DNA from: Treponema sp. UBA4307
Lineage (GTDB): Bacteria > Spirochaetota > Spirochaetia > Treponematales > Treponemataceae
Direction of reading: 5' to 3'
Length of the DNA stretch: 64,000 bases
NCBI GenBank assembly: GCA_002394685.1
Contig: DGUP01000046.1
Location: 33,759-97,758 of the forward strand
Shown here: piece by piece, positions 1 to 9,410 of the stretch
Layout of the letters: every line of letters begins with the position of its first letter
How positions within the stretch are numbered: position 1 is the stretch's first letter
Notes under the pieces: generated by a model
The model's input: the letters and a program-made list of their open reading frames with translations, nothing else
Told to the model about the DNA's origin: nothing
Databases searched by the model: none
Position numbers and translations under genes: made by a program

Positions 1-1113
1 ATTTACAAGAGATTCAAATTTAACATTTACCTTTTTACATGCATCGTCCAGGTATGAAAGGTAATATAAACCTAAGTCTGTACCTTCCTGACCTTCCGGC
101 ATTTGACGGTAGTAATCAATAAGTGAGCGCTTATTCAAATCTGCAGACATTTTACTTTCAATGCTTTCCTTTACTTCCTGGAATTCATCATTTTTATTGT
201 AAAGGGTAATCTGCAGACGTCCCTGCTTTCCAATAGAGGCAGAACCACCACCAAGTTTCCATGAAAGGAATACGAATTCATGTTTCTTTTCAAGTTCCTG
301 AATAATTTTAGCACGGATATCCTGATCATAAATAAGAGTATCCGAATTCTCGATTCCCTGATAAAGGATTCTGGCCTCTTTTCTCATATTTGTATTTTCG
401 CAGTTAAGGGCAAGCTCCATAACCATTACAGAGATATATTCAGCAACCTTTGACTTGTCCATATAGGCCTGAAGAGCCTGGCGCAAAATGGAAAGAATCT
501 GAGAAAATCCTTCCTGCTTATAAAACTTTGTTATAATATGCCAGTTCATCAGACTAAGCCGGTTCAGGAATTTTTCACTCATGAGAAGGTAAACATTTTT
601 TTCCTCAGGAGTAAAATCATTGTTAGACATAATTCCCTTCCATACAGGGTCAAGAATTGTCTGTCTGGCCTTTTGAATTGTACTTTCTTTTGTCTGCAGA
701 GTCATTCTCAACTGCTTGTCAGTAAATCTGGTCTTTTCATCAATAAGCTGTGATGGATTTTTTCGGTTATGATTTCTAACACAATCGCAGACAATCAGTT
801 CATTATATATTTCACGGTCAAACTGCTTATAGAGTATTGAATAAACAATGACTTTTGAAAGATCCATTATTTCCTGACGCTTTGTAACAAATTCTGACAT
901 GGAAATTTCAATTTTGGAGATATAATCTACCAGAATCATATTCTGAATAGACATTGGTGAGAAATGATCAAGTGAAATACCATATTCTTCCACATTATCC
1001 GCAAGTTTAAAGCGAAGGAGCTTCTTCTTGTTCGATATAAAATGTGAAGCACCTTCTTCTGTAAGGATTACTTTCAGAGGAAGATCCAGTATAAACTTCT
1101 TTTCGTTGGCCAT
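1..1113 (-). CDS. Conserved-type hypothetical protein, 3' end cut off by the window
   Basis: An open frame of 371 codons runs leftward from an ATG at 1111-1113 to the window edge without a stop, so the C-terminus is missing. A purine-rich AGGAGA motif about 12 nt upstream supports the start, which reads MANEKKFILDLP. The protein is hydrophilic and mostly helical in composition, with no signal peptide and no membrane segment, so it is probably cytoplasmic. I do not recognise the family and saw no catalytic motif. It is divergent from the membrane protein at 1212 with a 98-bp AT-rich spacer that must hold promoters for both. Coding is supported by an unbroken frame over 1.1 kb and by codon use like that of its neighbours. 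Function unknown. Confidence 0.85.
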   Translation of the reverse strand, partial: MANEKKFILDLPLKVILTEEGASHFISNKKKLLRFKLADNVEEYGISLDHFSPMSIQNMILVDYISKIEISMSEFVTKRQEIMDLSKVIVYSILYKQFDREIYNELIVCDCVRNHNRKNPSQLIDEKTRFTDKQLRMTLQTKESTIQKARQTILDPVWKGIMSNNDFTPEEKNVYLLMSEKFLNRLSLMNWHIITKFYKQEGFSQILSILRQALQAYMDKSKVAEYISVMVMELALNCENTNMRKEARILYQGIENSDTLIYDQDIRAKIIQELEKKHEFVFLSWKLGGGSASIGKQGRLQITLYNKNDEFQEVKESIESKMSADLNKRSLIDYYRQMPEGQEGTDLGLYYLSYLDDACKKVNVKFESLVN

Positions 1114-1211
1114 TGGTTAATTAATTTCTCCTGAAATTGGCATATTTTTAACTTCATATAGTATACTACTAAGGTATTGCAAAGTAAATACCAATAGGAT
1201 AATGTTAAAAT

Positions 1212-3263
1212 ATGAAGTTTTTGTTTAGAAGAGCCCTTATTCTCTTCGTTTTTTCTGCAGTATCAGTCTTTATTTCTCCTTTTTTTGCAGAAATGAATCC
1301 TTCTTATTCAATTTCTGATGAAGAAAACCTGTCTCCAGTAAAAATATCTGAAATTTTATATCAGCTCCTGAAGAAAGAAAAATGGGCTCCGGTTTATCAG
1401 TCCCTCTCCTCTTCCGATGAAGAATCTTATCCTCATAACATCATAGTTTCTATTGATAACACTTCAGCGGACGCAAAAGATACACTTTTATTATCGGATG
1501 ATAGCCTTAATTCCAACAAAATAAAAACAGTTATTTTTTCTTTTTCTCAAAATTATGCTTTAAAAAATACAGAAGAACTGCTGAATCTTCTCTCCCAAAC
1601 CCGTGAATTAATCCAGACAGGGAATATTTCATTTAATTTTCAGCTGCTTCTTACGGCAAATGACAATCCCCGTATTTCTACAAAAGATAATGCCGTTCAT
1701 TTAACAGGAACTGACTGTTATGCAGAAAATCTTTCGGAAGAAGACCAGATTTGTGCCCTTGTTTTTCTTGACAATGAAAAATCCTCTTCAACTATAAAAC
1801 TTATTCCTGGTGGAGCTAAACTTGTTAGTCCTTCCTATCTTCTCAAATCTACAATTAAAGCCCTAAAAACATCAGGCTTAGACTACTGGCTTCCTTCAAA
1901 ATTCGTTTACCTGTATAAAAACGGCATGCTTTCTGGAAATAAAAGGGTTACCAGTTTTCTTGAAAACAACATTCCTTCTTTAGGACTTTATTTATCAATT
2001 TCAGATGATAATCTGGAACTGTATAAAAACCTGATGAAAGAATTATCCAGCGTTACTAATGCTGACTGGGAAAAAAATTATGACTTTTACAGATTTGGGT
2101 TAACTGAAATTTTTATACCGGAAGGCCTTCTTCTTATTCTTTTTTCAGTTTTTTCCTTTCTGACTCTTTTTTCTCTGGTATTCATGACTTTTAGAAAAAG
2201 TGCAAGAACGAGGCAGATTCGCAGGGATATAGCAAAGACATGGTTTATCATTCCTTTTATGGTTTTATTTACAGGCCTTATCTGTCAGGTAGTAGAATGG
2301 TCTTTATCCAGGAGTAATTTAAATTTTGCAATTATTCTGGGAATCAAAATTATAATCTCCCTTTTATTTGCTTTTTTACTTTATAGTCTTCAAGTTAAGT
2401 TCCATTGGGGAACCTCTATAGAATCAAGCCGTTTTTTGCTTCAGGTTGCAGCAGGTTTTGCACTTTTTACTTTCACCTACAGCGACTTAACAATGCTTTT
2501 ACCATTTTTCCTTTTCTTTATATTAGTTTTTGTGGGAAGTTATTTTACAAAAAAACATACTATTCTTATAGCAACAATTCTTTTTATTGTACCTTTTATT
2601 CCTTACCTCTATGCAATCGCACATTATTCAGACAGCGCAGAACTTTCTAAACTGAAAAATTTCTCCTATCTTCAGAACTGTCTCTTTGCCCTTATTCTCT
2701 ATCCATTTGAACTTGGATGGTCACGGATTTTAATTGTTTTTGGTATTTTCAATGATCAGGAACAATTAAAAAGAAAGAAAGCCCTTAAAAGAATTATTAT
2801 TTCAATCAGCATTACAATCAGTATTTATTTTGCAGCTTATGTAACTTATGCTTCATTTATTCTTACCCACACAAGACGGTCTTCCGCTGGCGAAAATATT
2901 TTAACAATAATTGAAAGTCCGGATGAAAAGATAGACTTTGATTTCAGCAGGACAACTTTTGCAGGCCTTGAAATGAAACATCTTGTTTTAAATTCCAGGG
3001 AAAAAGTTATCCGCTACATAATCAGTGTGGAATGTCAGGATGCTGCCCCAATTTACGGAAGCAATTACGAATACACTTTTGATGGTACTAATAAAGTTTA
3101 TTTTGTTTTACCAGATAATCCTGATGGAGAAATTGAAATAATCTACAGAAGCGACAACTTGTATGATCAGAAAATTACTCTTGAAGCATTTTATGAATCA
3201 GAATTAAACAAAAAACTGATTTATCATGAAAAACAATCTATTCTTGTAAAGAGGAATCCATGA
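1212..3263 (+). CDS. Large integral membrane protein with exported N-terminal domain, function unknown
   Basis: This 683-residue protein begins with a signal-like hydrophobic stretch (residues 7-26, ending FFAEMN). A roughly 300-residue soluble region follows, then about eight hydrophobic segments between residues 300 and 560, and a C-terminal beta-rich soluble domain. The soluble N-terminal part, with its IVSIDNTSADAK and KTVIFSFSQN strands, loosely recalls zinc-peptidase or GPI-transamidase GAA1-like folds. I see no zinc ligand set, so I make no functional claim. It overlaps dinB by four bases (ATGA), which implies co-transcription and translational coupling. The start at 1212 has only a weak AGGA about 12 nt upstream. 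Certainly a gene; role unknown. Confidence 0.85.
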   Translation: MKFLFRRALILFVFSAVSVFISPFFAEMNPSYSISDEENLSPVKISEILYQLLKKEKWAPVYQSLSSSDEESYPHNIIVSIDNTSADAKDTLLLSDDSLNSNKIKTVIFSFSQNYALKNTEELLNLLSQTRELIQTGNISFNFQLLLTANDNPRISTKDNAVHLTGTDCYAENLSEEDQICALVFLDNEKSSSTIKLIPGGAKLVSPSYLLKSTIKALKTSGLDYWLPSKFVYLYKNGMLSGNKRVTSFLENNIPSLGLYLSISDDNLELYKNLMKELSSVTNADWEKNYDFYRFGLTEIFIPEGLLLILFSVFSFLTLFSLVFMTFRKSARTRQIRRDIAKTWFIIPFMVLFTGLICQVVEWSLSRSNLNFAIILGIKIIISLLFAFLLYSLQVKFHWGTSIESSRFLLQVAAGFALFTFTYSDLTMLLPFFLFFILVFVGSYFTKKHTILIATILFIVPFIPYLYAIAHYSDSAELSKLKNFSYLQNCLFALILYPFELGWSRILIVFGIFNDQEQLKRKKALKRIIISISITISIYFAAYVTYASFILTHTRRSSAGENILTIIESPDEKIDFDFSRTTFAGLEMKHLVLNSREKVIRYIISVECQDAAPIYGSNYEYTFDGTNKVYFVLPDNPDGEIEIIYRSDNLYDQKITLEAFYESELNKKLIYHEKQSILVKRNP

Positions 3264-4441
3264 CAAAAACATACCTGCACGTGGACCTTGATGCATTTTT
3301 TGCTTCTGTAGAACAAAGAGACCATCCTGAATACAGAGGAAAACCCTTGATCGTAGGCGGACTCCCTGGGGATAAAAGAGCAGTTGTTTCTACTGCATCC
3401 TATGAGGCAAGAAAATTTGGAGTTCATTCTGCAATGCCTCTTTCACAAGCAGTCCGTCTTTGCCCGAATGGAATTTTCATAAGAGGAAATCACAAACTGT
3501 ATCAGCAAGTATCCCGGCAAATAATGGAAATTTTTTATCAGTATTCTCCTGATGTTATTCAAATGTCCATTGATGAAGCCTTCATAGACATAACCGGAAC
3601 AGAAAGAATTTATGGGAATCCAGAAGAGCTTGCATTGAATCTGAAAAATCAAGTACATAAATTGACAGGACTTACAGTAAGCGTGGGGATTTCAAGCAGC
3701 ATGTATGTTGCAAAAATTGCATCCGGTTATAAAAAGCCTGACGGTTTAACAATTATCCCTGACGGTCAGGAAGAAGCCTTTATGCTGTCCCTGCCTCTTG
3801 AAAAAGTATGGGGACTGGGAAAAGCTTCACAAAAAAGAATTAAACAGGCGGGTTTTAAAAGCTGCAGGCAAATTTACGAGTGCCCCTTAAAGCTTTTGAT
3901 TTCCATATTTGGTGAAAATATGGGACAGTTTTTGTTTAACGCATTACGGGGTAACAAGGAAATGCTTTTTGGAACGGAGGCAAAAAATCATTCCATAAGC
4001 ACTGAAACAACATTTGAAGAAGATCTAACAGAAAGATATGTTATAGATAGTGCCCTTATGGAACTGTCACAAAATGTTCTTTACCGTATGCGGTGTGAAA
4101 AAGTCAGAAGCAGAACTATTGCTGTTAAGATTCGCTATGATGATTTTACAACAGTATCTGTTCAGGAAACTTTTGAGCTTCCAGTTTTAAATGAAGATGA
4201 TTTATTTGAAAAAGCAAAAAGACTTTTCCAAAAAAAATATATACCCGGACGAGGTATAAGGCTTCTCGGAATTGCAGCGGAAAAAGTTGAAGGAATCGAC
4301 TCTCCTATGCAGAAAGATTTTTTTAATGAAAAAAATGAAAAAAAAGCCAGGCTGGAAGAAGCAATTTTCAATCTGAAAAAAAAGCATCCAGAAATCAATA
4401 TGCAGAAAGCCCGGCTTATAAAAAATAACAGAAATGATTAA
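3260..4441 (+). CDS. dinB: DNA polymerase IV (Y-family translesion polymerase)
   Basis: A 393-residue Y-family polymerase, the usual length for DinB. The palm motif HVDLDAFFASVE lies at the N-terminus, giving metal ligand D9, and the second catalytic pair is in SIDEAFID (D105, E106). The fingers motif VVSTASYEARKFGV and thumb helix-hairpin-helix segment PLEKVWGLGKASQKRI are present. The C-terminal little-finger region is followed by a lysine-rich tail rather than a clear QxxLF clamp motif. The enzyme extends primers past lesions and mismatched termini. Its start overlaps the stop of the upstream membrane-protein gene by 4 bp. It is convergent with the NHL/VWA gene, only 6 bp away. No SOS box was recognised. 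Confidence 0.96.
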   Translation: MTKTYLHVDLDAFFASVEQRDHPEYRGKPLIVGGLPGDKRAVVSTASYEARKFGVHSAMPLSQAVRLCPNGIFIRGNHKLYQQVSRQIMEIFYQYSPDVIQMSIDEAFIDITGTERIYGNPEELALNLKNQVHKLTGLTVSVGISSSMYVAKIASGYKKPDGLTIIPDGQEEAFMLSLPLEKVWGLGKASQKRIKQAGFKSCRQIYECPLKLLISIFGENMGQFLFNALRGNKEMLFGTEAKNHSISTETTFEEDLTERYVIDSALMELSQNVLYRMRCEKVRSRTIAVKIRYDDFTTVSVQETFELPVLNEDDLFEKAKRLFQKKYIPGRGIRLLGIAAEKVEGIDSPMQKDFFNEKNEKKARLEEAIFNLKKKHPEINMQKARLIKNNRND

Positions 4442-4447
4442 AAGAAA

Positions 4448-6526
4448 TCATTGCAAAGGTGCAAAATAGCCGGTTTCATCCCTTCCGGACCTGTTAAGAA
4501 GGTAAACCTCAACCTCTACAGGAAGATACTTTCTTCCATATTCAATCGGTAGAGCTGAATTATATGAAAGCTGATACAGTCCCACAGGAATTTCAAGAAT
4601 ATCCTGAAGGACAGGAGAAAGCCCTTCATTCCGGTATACGTAATAAGTGTTACCACTTGTATATTCAGTCAAATAACTAATTTCTTCCTGAGGATTTCCC
4701 TGGTTAACCATGAGGCAGGATAATGAAATCTTATTATTGTTCAGATATGCACTTATATCGGAAAGTGTATAACTTTCAAAGGAATTCTGACCTGTATATC
4801 CATCAGTAACAAGAATAATGGCCCTCTTCTTTTCACCATTTATAAGATTATTGGCTGCAAGTCTGATTGCCAGATCCATTCTGCTGTTTTGTGCAAAGTT
4901 GTTTTTTGTAGACCTGATATCAAAATCAAAAAGATTGCCCGGACCACCTGTATATTCAATTACAGGAATTTCGCCTGCAGAAATAATCTGGACCTGTCCC
5001 TGGTTTCCCATTGCCTGACATATTTCACGAACTGCATCATTTATCTCTTCAATGTAGTTTTCCATTCTTAAATTCTTATCAAGAATGAAAGTTATGTCAC
5101 AAATATCATTATTATTTGCAGATCCAAGATATTTAAAATCAGCAACAGAACGTTTGTTTTCCGTTACAAAGAAGTTACTTTCATTTAAACCTACAATCTG
5201 TTCCCTGCGGCGGTTTTCTACGCTTACTTCAAGAATAACTTTTGGGAACTCATCAGAAATAACCCTTTCAATCTGAACAAAAAATCCCCCTACAAGTTCA
5301 GGCATCTTGGACATTATATATATTTCATTTGCCTTGAAATCAGTAGTAATAAGGTTTCCGTTTTTGTCAGGAACAGCACTTGTCAATTCTGACTTTCCGT
5401 TTCCCGTTGTTGCATTTGTAAAAACAGAACCTGTAGAAGTATCAACAGTAATGATTTTATTTCTGTCTGTAAGGACAAGGAAATCTCCCCAGTTTTTCAT
5501 GCATTCAGGTCTTGCAATTGCATGCTCTGTAGTAAGATTGCCAATGTAGTTTCCTGAACGGTCAAATTCGTAAATTGCCCCGTAAACACTGTCAGCAACA
5601 AAAATTCTGTCATCTTTTACGGCTATGCCTGTAGGAGAAGAAAATCCCTGAAAAATTCCATCATTTCTTCCAAAACTTAAAAGAGAATTTCCATCCTGAT
5701 CAAATACCACAACCCTGCTGTTACCAAAATCAGTTACGTATATGTTTCCATAGGAATCTTCTGCCATATACTGAGGTCCAATCAACTGACCTTCATAGAT
5801 TCCCTGACTTCCAATGTACCGCTTAAAAACTCCATTTCTGTCACAAAGGGCAAGCCTGTCACCTGCACTTTCACAAACCAGAAGATCGCCATTCTGAAGT
5901 TTTATAATATCACTTGGCCTGTCAAATCCGTTCAAAGGACCACGGGATCTTCTAGTTACAACTCCGTTCACATCAAAACGTACAAGTTCATTGGAACCGT
6001 ATGCAGCAATCCAAATTGATCCGTCTTCATTTGCCAGACAGGAAATGGGTTGAGAATAAATTAAACTTTTGCCATTTGCGTATGGAAAGGAACCTGATTC
6101 AGTAAAATGCTGATTGTAGGAATATTCAGAATCTACAATACGTCTTTCGCTGACTATTTCAATCTTGTTGGAAAGAAGAATTCCCCCATATCCATTCTCT
6201 GCAGCATAATTCCACTCGCCTAAGGCTGAACCTTCAAGTCCTGCCTTGTAGTAAGCTTTTCCCAGCCAGTCCAGAATCATATTTTCGCCTGGGAGATAAG
6301 AAAGGGCTTTTTCAAATTCCCTGATAGCATCGTTATAGGCGCCCCTGTAATAACATTCTACTCCCCGCCGGAATTCATCTTCAGCAAATCCTGAATTGGC
6401 AGAACGGGCAGAAGCATCTTCCTCCCTCACAGTATCAACAAGATTTATCTGTGCATTAAGGATTGAACTACCTGAGATTATTATTGCAAAAACAGTCAGA
6501 CACTTTTTAAATAAAGTTAATTTCAA
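4448..6526 (-). CDS. Secreted TPR-NHL-repeat protein with von Willebrand A-like domain
   Basis: This 692-residue exported protein has a signal peptide (residues 1-25, cleavage near LNAQ). Two TPR-like helices follow (FRRGVECYYRGAYNDAIREF). Several NHL/six-bladed propeller repeats span about residues 150-400, for example GNIYVTDFGNSRVVVFDQDG and DRIFVADSVYGAIYEFD. The C-terminal half (about 440-650) resembles a VWA domain: ITFILDKNLRM where DxSxS would be expected, a later IILVTDGYTG strand, and a final beta segment. The MIDAS serines are missing, so metal-dependent adhesion is doubtful. It overlaps the upstream TPR gene by 4 bp. Likely periplasmic or surface protein-interaction role; no enzymatic activity is suggested. 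Confidence 0.88.
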   Translation of the reverse strand: MKLTLFKKCLTVFAIIISGSSILNAQINLVDTVREEDASARSANSGFAEDEFRRGVECYYRGAYNDAIREFEKALSYLPGENMILDWLGKAYYKAGLEGSALGEWNYAAENGYGGILLSNKIEIVSERRIVDSEYSYNQHFTESGSFPYANGKSLIYSQPISCLANEDGSIWIAAYGSNELVRFDVNGVVTRRSRGPLNGFDRPSDIIKLQNGDLLVCESAGDRLALCDRNGVFKRYIGSQGIYEGQLIGPQYMAEDSYGNIYVTDFGNSRVVVFDQDGNSLLSFGRNDGIFQGFSSPTGIAVKDDRIFVADSVYGAIYEFDRSGNYIGNLTTEHAIARPECMKNWGDFLVLTDRNKIITVDTSTGSVFTNATTGNGKSELTSAVPDKNGNLITTDFKANEIYIMSKMPELVGGFFVQIERVISDEFPKVILEVSVENRRREQIVGLNESNFFVTENKRSVADFKYLGSANNNDICDITFILDKNLRMENYIEEINDAVREICQAMGNQGQVQIISAGEIPVIEYTGGPGNLFDFDIRSTKNNFAQNSRMDLAIRLAANNLINGEKKRAIILVTDGYTGQNSFESYTLSDISAYLNNNKISLSCLMVNQGNPQEEISYLTEYTSGNTYYVYRNEGLSPVLQDILEIPVGLYQLSYNSALPIEYGRKYLPVEVEVYLLNRSGRDETGYFAPLQ

Positions 6527-7215
6527 TCAGCTACCCTCTGAACAATCTTCAAATGTTCCTGTATGACAGTATTTTGGCTGTCTTTTTTATATGCTTTTTC
6601 AAGATATGATTTAGATTCAGTATACAGCCCCATCTTAAAATAGACCCAGCCTACGGAATCAAGGCAGGCTGCACTTTCAGGTGCCATGGACAAAGCTTTT
6701 TTACAATACATCAGAGCCTGGGTTAAATCTTTTTCTTCATTTGCCAGAACATAGCCCATTCCGTTTAAGGCAGTAAGATTCTTATTATCTTCAGTAAGGG
6801 CTTTTTCGTAGTATTCCAGACACTGTTCAACATCATTATTTTCCCATGCAACATATGCCAGTGAGGAATAAACAGATGCAGGTTTATAATTAATTTCCAG
6901 AAGTTTCTGCAGCTCAAAATCAGCAAGTTTCATTCTTCCGCTTTTACAATAAATTACAGCAAGAAGATATCTGCACTGAAGGATACGGGACTTATTTTCT
7001 TCACCATCCCCCGCTCCTGTAACAACCTGTTCCAGATAAAGAAGGGCATCATCATAGCGGCCCAGTTTGGTATAACAGAGACCAATATAATAGGACAAAT
7101 CCATTATATTACAGTCAGCGTCCGATGGTAATGACAAAAAATACGTCAGAGCTCCGGTAAAATTATCGTGATTGTAGAGCTCAATTCCTTCTCTAAGAAT
7201 GCCACTTTCTGCCAT
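6523..7215 (-). CDS. TPR-repeat protein
   Basis: A 230-residue protein made almost wholly of tetratricopeptide repeats, e.g. SYYIGLCYTKLGRYDDALLY, ALNGMGYVLANEEKDLTQAL and CLDSVGWVYFKMGLYTESKS. No signal peptide or membrane segment is visible, so it is probably a cytoplasmic or peripheral scaffold. I place the start at the ATG at 7213-7215 (MAESGILREG) because GGGAGGACTT lies directly before it at good spacing. A TTG four codons upstream would put the ribosome site inside the gene. The stop overlaps the start of the secreted TPR/NHL/VWA gene (ATGA), so the pair is co-translated and may work together. Partner unknown. Confidence 0.88.
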   Translation of the reverse strand: MAESGILREGIELYNHDNFTGALTYFLSLPSDADCNIMDLSYYIGLCYTKLGRYDDALLYLEQVVTGAGDGEENKSRILQCRYLLAVIYCKSGRMKLADFELQKLLEINYKPASVYSSLAYVAWENNDVEQCLEYYEKALTEDNKNLTALNGMGYVLANEEKDLTQALMYCKKALSMAPESAACLDSVGWVYFKMGLYTESKSYLEKAYKKDSQNTVIQEHLKIVQRVAD

Positions 7216-7254
7216 AAGTCCTCCCAAACCGCCAGAACAAGCAATTTCTTACTA

Positions 7255-8085
7255 TTATAGAATAAATCCGCCCTTTCTATCAAGTTTTATATTGGAATCT
7301 TCAAGTATGGCAGGAGGAGCTTTCAGTATGGAGATTGCTACATATTCATCACGTATAAGCTCATAATCACTCTGCCCGTCACCATAAGTCTGAACAGGAG
7401 ATTCCGGCCGGCAGACTGAATACAAAGATCCATCATCCCTTTTTTCAATGTAGATTTTATCCCCGTATATGCGGTTACATATTGATGCCAGCTTTATGCC
7501 TTTATATTTTTTTATGGAAAGAGCATTAATATTCAGAAAATAGTTGACTGGTTTAGCAAAATTAATGTGTTTAACACTTTTATTGGATTCTTCTTTTCCG
7601 GGAAGAATATCAAGAAGTTTTTCCAGATTATTCAGAATAAAGTTTGAAAAATCATCAAAGCAGTAAGGAGCAGGATCGTCCCAGTTACGCTTTTCCAAAC
7701 TGAGGGCCATGGAAGGAATTCCATAAATTGCTCCCTGCCTTGCAGCAGCCGCTGTACCTGAATAAGTAATATCCGTACCTACATTACCACCGTGGTTAAT
7801 TCCAGAAAGCAGCAGGTCAGGAATATAAGAACCATCCCTCCACTGAAGCCATTCTCCTTTAAGGGCTGTCATTACACAGTCCACAGGAGAACCGTCCAGG
7901 GCATAAATATCCTCTGATATTTTTCTAAAATCCAGTTCCTTAAATATATTTATACTTGCGGAAAAACCTGATTTATTAGTCAGGGGAGCACAAATCTTCA
8001 CTTCATGTTTACCTGAAAGGATTTTATAAAGAGACTGTATTCCTTCAGCACTATAGCCGTCATCATTACACAAAAGAATCTTCAT
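7255..8085 (-). CDS. surE: 5'/3'-nucleotidase SurE
   Basis: A 276-residue SurE-family phosphatase. Hallmarks are the N-terminal metal motif MKILLCNDDGY, the central ALDGSPVDCV strand and SGINHGGNVGTDITYSGTAA, which supplies the conserved Asn and the TYSGTVAAA-type loop. The family hydrolyses nucleoside monophosphates and related phosphomonoesters with a divalent metal and is linked to stationary-phase survival. It lies between the GHMP kinase-like gene (33 bp upstream) and the TPR gene on the same strand, probably one leftward operon. Length is normal to slightly long for the family, and no key residue is missing. Confidence 0.95.
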   Translation of the reverse strand: MKILLCNDDGYSAEGIQSLYKILSGKHEVKICAPLTNKSGFSASINIFKELDFRKISEDIYALDGSPVDCVMTALKGEWLQWRDGSYIPDLLLSGINHGGNVGTDITYSGTAAAARQGAIYGIPSMALSLEKRNWDDPAPYCFDDFSNFILNNLEKLLDILPGKEESNKSVKHINFAKPVNYFLNINALSIKKYKGIKLASICNRIYGDKIYIEKRDDGSLYSVCRPESPVQTYGDGQSDYELIRDEYVAISILKAPPAILEDSNIKLDRKGGFIL

Positions 8086-8118
8086 ATAGCGGTACCACTA
8101 ATAGCCTTAGGACAGATT

Positions 8119-9294
8119 TTACACAAGCTGAACACCCTTACTAGGTTTTACAATGTAAGTCTTGGCATCAAATCCAAAAATTCTTGAATATTCTTCCAGT
8201 TTGGCCTTGTATTTATCTACATCAGAAGCCCGGAGAATTGAATAAGTACAGCGTCCGAAGCCCTTTCCTGTAATTCTTCCGCAGTTTACCGGATTTCTCA
8301 CATCTTCAGGATTTTCATCCAGGGTCTGCACTCTTTTAAGAATCCAGTCAATTTCAGGACAGCTTAACTCGTAAAGATCCCTCATGTTTTCATAGCTCCG
8401 GTTAACAGCCCTTGCAAAAGAAGCAAAATCCTTCTTGCCAACGGAATTAACAGCATCCAGAATATATTTATGCTCGTTCATTACGCAGAGAAGCCTTCTT
8501 TTTGTTTCCTCTGAAGTAACAGAAAGAACCTCATTTATTTCCTGAGTATTGTCTTCGTATTTCCAGCCCCCGTAAACATTTGAACTGCGGCTTTTAAGCT
8601 CTCCCAGAAGAAGTACATTTTCAGGCTGCAGCAGGCTTTCTTCATTCCATAAAGTTACTCTTGGAACCTGAGCATCTGTAAGTACGATTACCTTATCTTT
8701 GTAAGGGAAAGGAATAATATCAAAATTAGCATTATTGTGATCCGTAAGAATCATGGAATTAGCTTTCGAATAGATACATGAGAAATTATCTTCCTTGTGA
8801 TTTTCAATCTGAAGGAATTTTCTGTTTGCCGTTTCTATTACTTTCAGGAGATTTGCCTCGGAACAGCGGAATCCATTCAGTTCCTTGATGGCCCAGGCTG
8901 AAGCAACCTTTATTGCAGTCGTTACTCCAAAACCGGCAGAAGGAAGTACATCTGAATAAACCGTAAATTCCATACCCGGACAGGTAAAACCAAGGGCCTG
9001 ATAGCCTGCAACTATGGATTTAATTGCATTTGCCCATTTGTCTTCTTTCTTAAACTTATTTGTCTGCAGGGTGGTATGTTTCTGTTCATCCAGCTGCTCA
9101 TAGCAGAACTTAAGATTGTAGTCAGAACGTTTTGACACTGCTACATAAACAGGTAAATCAACCCCCATAGAAAGGGTTTTATCCCTGAAAAACCAAGTAT
9201 GATCACCCATAAGATGAAATCTGCAGGGTGCCGATGCAATTACATCAGGTTTTACACCATATTCTTTTTTATGCGCCTGAATTACAGCTTCCAT
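8119..9294 (-). CDS. GHMP-family kinase, galactokinase-like but divergent
   Basis: A 391-residue GHMP-fold kinase of galactokinase length. The three family motifs are present but altered. The substrate motif reads APCRFHLMGDHTWFF where galactokinase has APGRVNLIGEHTDYN, so Glu is replaced by Asp and the substrate Asp by Trp. The phosphate loop reads LPSAGFGVTTAIKVA instead of the glycine/serine-rich GLSSSAS type. Motif 3, GRITGKGFGRCTYSIL, is well kept. The substrate is therefore uncertain and may not be galactose; no galT or galE lies nearby. I prefer the ATG at 9294 over a GTG two codons upstream, because GGAAG then sits 5 nt before the start. It is the first gene of a leftward run. Confidence 0.8.
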   Translation of the reverse strand: MEAVIQAHKKEYGVKPDVIASAPCRFHLMGDHTWFFRDKTLSMGVDLPVYVAVSKRSDYNLKFCYEQLDEQKHTTLQTNKFKKEDKWANAIKSIVAGYQALGFTCPGMEFTVYSDVLPSAGFGVTTAIKVASAWAIKELNGFRCSEANLLKVIETANRKFLQIENHKEDNFSCIYSKANSMILTDHNNANFDIIPFPYKDKVIVLTDAQVPRVTLWNEESLLQPENVLLLGELKSRSSNVYGGWKYEDNTQEINEVLSVTSEETKRRLLCVMNEHKYILDAVNSVGKKDFASFARAVNRSYENMRDLYELSCPEIDWILKRVQTLDENPEDVRNPVNCGRITGKGFGRCTYSILRASDVDKYKAKLEEYSRIFGFDAKTYIVKPSKGVQLV

Positions 9295-9410
9295 TTTCAC
9301 TTCCCGATTTTTAATATTTTTAAATTTTTAATTCTTTCCAGTTGAAAATGACCATCAGACCGTACAAGTACGCTGTTGTTTTTTTCCATGTAAGATAATA
9401 AAATAATATA

